Source: Microcaldota archaeon (GTDB taxonomy: Archaea > Micrarchaeota > Micrarchaeia > Anstonellales > Bilamarchaeaceae). Taken from it: a stretch of 64,000 nucleotides of DNA. The translations under genes were made by a program, and so were the position numbers. This document shows, one piece after another, positions 59,919-64,000 of the stretch. Location of the stretch: the NCBI GenBank assembly GCA_018812715.1, contig JAHJCT010000028.1, forward strand, positions 17,130 through 81,129. Reading direction: 5' to 3'. The notes beneath the pieces were generated by a model. It ran no database searches. It saw nothing but the letters and a program-made list of their open reading frames with translations, and was not told where the DNA came from. Every line of letters starts with the position of its first letter. Position 1 is the stretch's first letter.

Positions 59919-62363
59919 CTACTTCTTTTTGATATCTTTTCTCTTTTGCTTCAATCTTTCCCTTAGTGATAATCCCAACTGAGCTTCTTCAATGGCTTCT
60001 TTTTCTTCCTCTACTTCTTCCTCTACATCTTCCATTTCCTTTTCAGATGGTGCTTCTTTAGTTGTTGGAGCAGCTATTTCTCCCAAGATTTCAACTGCCC
60101 CAAGTTTGCGTTTTTCAAGTTCTCTTTTTACAATCCCTTTAAACACTGGTTCCCATGTTTTCCATGCCTCTCCAAAATCAATGTCGCCTGTCTCTTTTTC
60201 CATGCTAACAAGATGTCTTGTTGCGGCAGTGTTGACCTTTAGTACGAAATCAAGTTCAAGCATAAGTTTGTCATTGAGTTTTTGACTTGTCCTGTATACA
60301 TCATCATACATTTTTCCTTTCCAGAATGCTTGAAGCATATATTGTTCTGGTGATATGCCCGTTTCTTCACTCCTTCTTGCAAGTGCTGGTGGAATAAAGG
60401 AAAGATCAAGATCTTTCTCTAGTTTTTTTATGTCAATTTTACTGAAATCTCTCATCATTGCTTCTGGATTTCTAAGGAATTTTGCTTCCCATGTGCATCC
60501 TTTTATTCCATCCCCTCTTCTAAATCTGAAAACCTCTACAAACTTCTTTTCATCAATATCACTTTCATATTCAAATCCAAGAACCCTGTAAATGCGTCCT
60601 TTTCTTCCAAATCTTATTTTCTTTAAAAAGCTGTATCTGTCTGTAGCATACATACTTGCTGCAGGCAATCCGAACACAAGTTCTAGCCTATCCTGTACAT
60701 CTCTCAACGATTCAGCGTGCAGGTTGTATAATAGAAATACACCTGGCTGGGTGTTAAGCAAATTGATTATACCTTGAACAGCAACACGAGAACGAACTTC
60801 ATTTATTATAAGTGCAGCATCACCCATACGCAAGAGTGCATTGGCCATCGTTACTAAGTCCAGTTCTCTCGATGCACCTGCCTCTGCCTCTGAGCTTTGT
60901 ACACGGGCAGCACCTATGTGGAATCCTCTTTTTCTAAATGCTCTGATCGGTATTTCTTCAATATCTTGTATCGGTATTATCCTTCTCCTTGTTCCTATAG
61001 AAGTTATCTTCGCAGCAGTAAATGCTGTTTTTCCTACTCCCTTAAGTCCCAATACTGCTTCTGAGCATCCTAGACCCACCATCACATCGTCATAACCAGC
61101 AAAGAAGGGAGTAAACGAATCAAAATTCAGATATTGTGCATATGTGAAAGGTTGTTCTTTCATTATTCTGAGTGCACCTTGCAATTCACCGAATGTTGCT
61201 GGAGGTCTTTGCAGGTGGCATCTCATAGAATGACGTTTTAATACAACATCCACTATTGGGTTTACATCATCGAATTTTCTCGTACCCTTAAGTGTGTAAA
61301 CAATATTCTTGAACGCTCTTTCAAGAAGATCTCGATTATATCTATAGAGTGTATGGCAGAGGCCATACTTAGTGTGTTCTACGTAAATCGGTGAGTTTTC
61401 ACTATCTATGTAAATATCTGTGATATGTTCTTTATCAAGTGCAAGATTCTCAATGTGGGCCCCTAATCCTACGACCCATGCTGCACATTCTCTCCCCATT
61501 GCTAAGGCTTGTTGTGGTGTTATCGCCATTCCATCAAGCATAGCCCTATCTATGAAATACTGACGATACTCTCTTGTTTTGAGGTTCATCAATATATCCC
61601 ATTCTACGTTGGTAAACTGCTCTTTGAATTGTTCATTGATAGTGCCTTTGAGTAATTTGTTAAGCTCTGGGTTAAGTCCTGCTATCGCATTATTATTCTG
61701 GACATATAAATACGCTTCTTCATTTGGTATTTCGTAAAGTTGCACATCTACTCCATAAGGTAAACTGTACTTTGCTTCTGGATCTTTTAGTGGTTTTGCC
61801 CCTTCTGGTATCCCAAGTACAAGTGATGGAACAAAGTATAATGTTTTGAGTCCAACCAATTCAAGAAAAGCAGCTCTGAGGTCGCCAGTCTCTTTTACAA
61901 GATCATAGAGTTTTGTTGAGATGTATCTTTTCAAAATGCCAGCAACCCATCCTTTATATGTCTGATACCCCTTTATGTAAAGTGATTTTTCAGGTTCTGG
62001 CTCACTATAATCCTGAAGTTGTTGAGCTGCAAGAAGAGGGTTAAGAAAAACATACTCATAGAATCGCCTCAACGTTTTCTTTCTCTTCTCATATTGAGGG
62101 TCTTGACTAAGGCCATAAATGTCTTCTCTTAAGAAAATCGCTTCAAGTTGCCTTATGAATGCTGCATATTGAGTTAAAATAAGTGTTTTGTTTTCGTTTA
62201 ATTCTACTACTATCTCTTCTTCATAACGTATTGTTTTTATCGGTGATTCAGTTGTTGACAAGTCCTTTAAGTGTAAGTTCAAAAATTCAGGTGAAGCAAA
62301 TTCATAAGGACATTTTGCTAAGTCAACTATCGCTCGTGTTCCTTCCAGGTAGAGGTTGCACAT
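59919..62363 (-). CDS. Type II/IV secretion (GspE/PilB/TadA-like) ATPase
   Basis: Walker A LGLKGVGKTAFTAAK, AALIINEVRSRVAVQGIINLLNTQPGVFLLYNLHAESLRDVQDRLELVFGLP. Confidence 0.85.
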   Translation of the reverse strand: MCNLYLEGTRAIVDLAKCPYEFASPEFLNLHLKDLSTTESPIKTIRYEEEIVVELNENKTLILTQYAAFIRQLEAIFLREDIYGLSQDPQYEKRKKTLRRFYEYVFLNPLLAAQQLQDYSEPEPEKSLYIKGYQTYKGWVAGILKRYISTKLYDLVKETGDLRAAFLELVGLKTLYFVPSLVLGIPEGAKPLKDPEAKYSLPYGVDVQLYEIPNEEAYLYVQNNNAIAGLNPELNKLLKGTINEQFKEQFTNVEWDILMNLKTREYRQYFIDRAMLDGMAITPQQALAMGRECAAWVVGLGAHIENLALDKEHITDIYIDSENSPIYVEHTKYGLCHTLYRYNRDLLERAFKNIVYTLKGTRKFDDVNPIVDVVLKRHSMRCHLQRPPATFGELQGALRIMKEQPFTYAQYLNFDSFTPFFAGYDDVMVGLGCSEAVLGLKGVGKTAFTAAKITSIGTRRRIIPIQDIEEIPIRAFRKRGFHIGAARVQSSEAEAGASRELDLVTMANALLRMGDAALIINEVRSRVAVQGIINLLNTQPGVFLLYNLHAESLRDVQDRLELVFGLPAASMYATDRYSFLKKIRFGRKGRIYRVLGFEYESDIDEKKFVEVFRFRRGDGIKGCTWEAKFLRNPEAMMRDFSKIDIKKLEKDLDLSFIPPALARRSEETGISPEQYMLQAFWKGKMYDDVYRTSQKLNDKLMLELDFVLKVNTAATRHLVSMEKETGDIDFGEAWKTWEPVFKGIVKRELEKRKLGAVEILGEIAAPTTKEAPSEKEMEDVEEEVEEEKEAIEEAQLGLSLRERLKQKRKDIKKK

Positions 62364-62399
62364 GATCTATCCTAACCAATTAGAATTTTTAACTGTTTC

Positions 62400-63826
62400 T
62401 TATCTTCTTTGAAGTTCTATCTGGTGCTCATTATTTTCAGAAGAAACAACTATTCGCGCATCCTCATACCTTCTTTTTCTTATGATCAGTGTATGCTCTC
62501 CAACTGGCATTCTCTGTGAAATTGGCGTATTTCCAAGAAGCCTTAATCTATTTGCCCCAGCAATTTCCTCTTCAATATACACATCTGCGCCTCCAGGTTC
62601 TGTCTCAATTCTTATTTGATATGGTACCTGTTCTCTTTCCTCTTGCCCTATATATGTATCAACCAACTCTCTCATTTTTTGTAAAATTGGTTCATGGAAA
62701 TAAGCTCCACAAGCCACAACTGCAGATGCCAGCAAAATACCAACAGTTTTCATACCTCTTCTTGATTTTTTTAGTATTGGCGTTGTCTGTTCTGTATAAC
62801 TATATCCAACATCACTTTCTTCATAGCCGCCAGTACGTGACATTGCAGCAAATGCCTCTCCTAACCGCACATCGTCGAGATTAGTTGCCTTTCCATCATT
62901 TTCAATAGCTATTCTCATTCTTTCCATGGTCTGAAATCTATTCTCTGGTTTTTTTGCCAGTGCCTTCAAAACTATGGCTTCAACCCCCATCGAAATATCT
63001 GGCCCGCCCATTCTTCTGCTTGGTGGTATTGGAGGGGCGTCTCTATGCATAAGTAATGTTTTCAATTGTGTATCTCCTTTGAAAGGCACAGCCCCACAGA
63101 GCATTTCATACATTATAACTCCCAGGGAATAAATGTCAATACGATGATCATAATTCTTATCTCCCCGCGCCTGTTCTGGCGATGCATAAGTCGGAGTCCC
63201 TAAGAAGAAACCTGTTTTTGTAAGCTCTGTCTCCTCTTCTTCTGTAACTGTGAATTTGGCAAGTCCAAAATCAAGTACTTTTACAACTAGTTCGCCATCT
63301 TTTTTACAAGAAAAATATTTGCTGGTTTCAAATCACGGTGGATTATTCCCTTTTCGTGAGCTGCCTGCACTGCATCACAAACTTGCAATAAAATAGTTTT
63401 TGCAATCTTCCAATCTAATCTTTTATTGCCTCTCAGTGCACCTGCAAGATCTCTTCCCCCGAGATATTCCATTACCACATAAAGACCATTTTCAAAAAGT
63501 CCAACATCACTTATTTCAACTACATTTCTATGATTTACTTTCATGATTGCTCTTGCTTCTCTCAGAAAACGTTCCTCCCCGCTTTTTTTCTCACTTTCGT
63601 GCAAGAATTTGATTGCTACCTTGCGCTTTTCTTTGATATCATAAGCTTGGTAGACAATTCCCATGCCGCCCTCCCCAAGCATTCTATCAAGGCGGTAGCG
63701 CCCATCAATGATTTTCCCAACACGTGATTCAGTGCTATGAAATCTCGATATTTCTTGAGCAATTGGCCTATCCGGTACTGTTGCTCGTGGTGGACCTTGG
63801 TGTTGCGTACTCCTCCCCTTAGACAT
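62400..63826 (-). CDS. Ser/Thr protein kinase (PknB-like) with TM helix and PEGA-like C-terminal domain; requires a -1 shift near 63299-63305 (or contains an indel)
   Basis: 0-frame VGKIIDGRYRLDRMLGEGGMGIVY...IIHRDLKPANIFLVKK; -1 frame DGELVVKVLDFGLAKF...LGTPTYASPEQARG...IYSLGVIMYEMLCG; C-terminal IRIETEPGGADVYIEEE...VGEHTLIIRK. Confidence 0.88.
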
Positions 63827-63850
63827 GTTACACTTTATGTTTCAAAGTAT

Positions 63851-64000
63851 TTATAAGTTCTTGCTTTCAGAGGTGGGAGGCTTTCGTTCTTTTGCAATTA
63901 CCTTTTCAACTATTGCAGCATATGCTGGCCTAGTTAACATGTAACCTAGTAGCGAACCAAGCATAGTAGAAATAGCAAATCCTATGATCTCTACGAGTCC
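63851..64000 (-). CDS. C-terminal fragment of a membrane protein, possibly SecD (5' truncated by window edge)
   Basis: Own translation GLVEIIGFAISTMLGSLLGYMLTRPAYAAIVEKVIAKERKPPTSESKNL. Confidence 0.5.
   Translation of the reverse strand, partial: GLVEIIGFAISTMLGSLLGYMLTRPAYAAIVEKVIAKERKPPTSESKNL

Overview
Gene-dense, AT-rich archaeal chromosomal window. Archaeal information-processing and lipid genes include GatD/GatE, CCA-adding enzyme, Pus10, PolB, ATP-dependent DNA ligase, SRP54, thermosome, RpoE1/RpoE2/RpoK, NurA, Nre, GGGP synthase and a geranylgeranyl reductase. Lineage was not tested; many small unknown proteins plus bacterial-type gyrase would fit a DPANN-like archaeon. About 60 CDS are supported, along with one intron-rich tRNA-Gly(GCC) and one probable RNase P RNA. 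No CRISPR array, transposase or obvious integrated virus was seen. Main points for a second look: (1) a four-gene putative type IV secretion-like module (VirB6-like polytopic protein, VirB4-like protein split into N-half and ATPase-half genes, coiled-coil/winged-helix protein), followed by an unlisted small ORF with a good Shine-Dalgarno but an AUA start; (2) a Ser/Thr kinase with a PEGA-like C-terminus whose frame breaks exactly at an A_AAA_AAG slippery heptamer, where a -1 shift restores the DFG motif; (3) a tRNA-Gly(GCC) apparently interrupted by two structured introns, one in the D-loop; (4) a GyrB HNH-type intein with a repetitive basic region; (5) nested inverted repeats in the thermosome 5' leader and two hairpins in the rpoE1 leader; (6) a class III signal peptide/pilin-like operon near a secretion ATPase. 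Family calls come from reading motifs in the translations; no database search was run.
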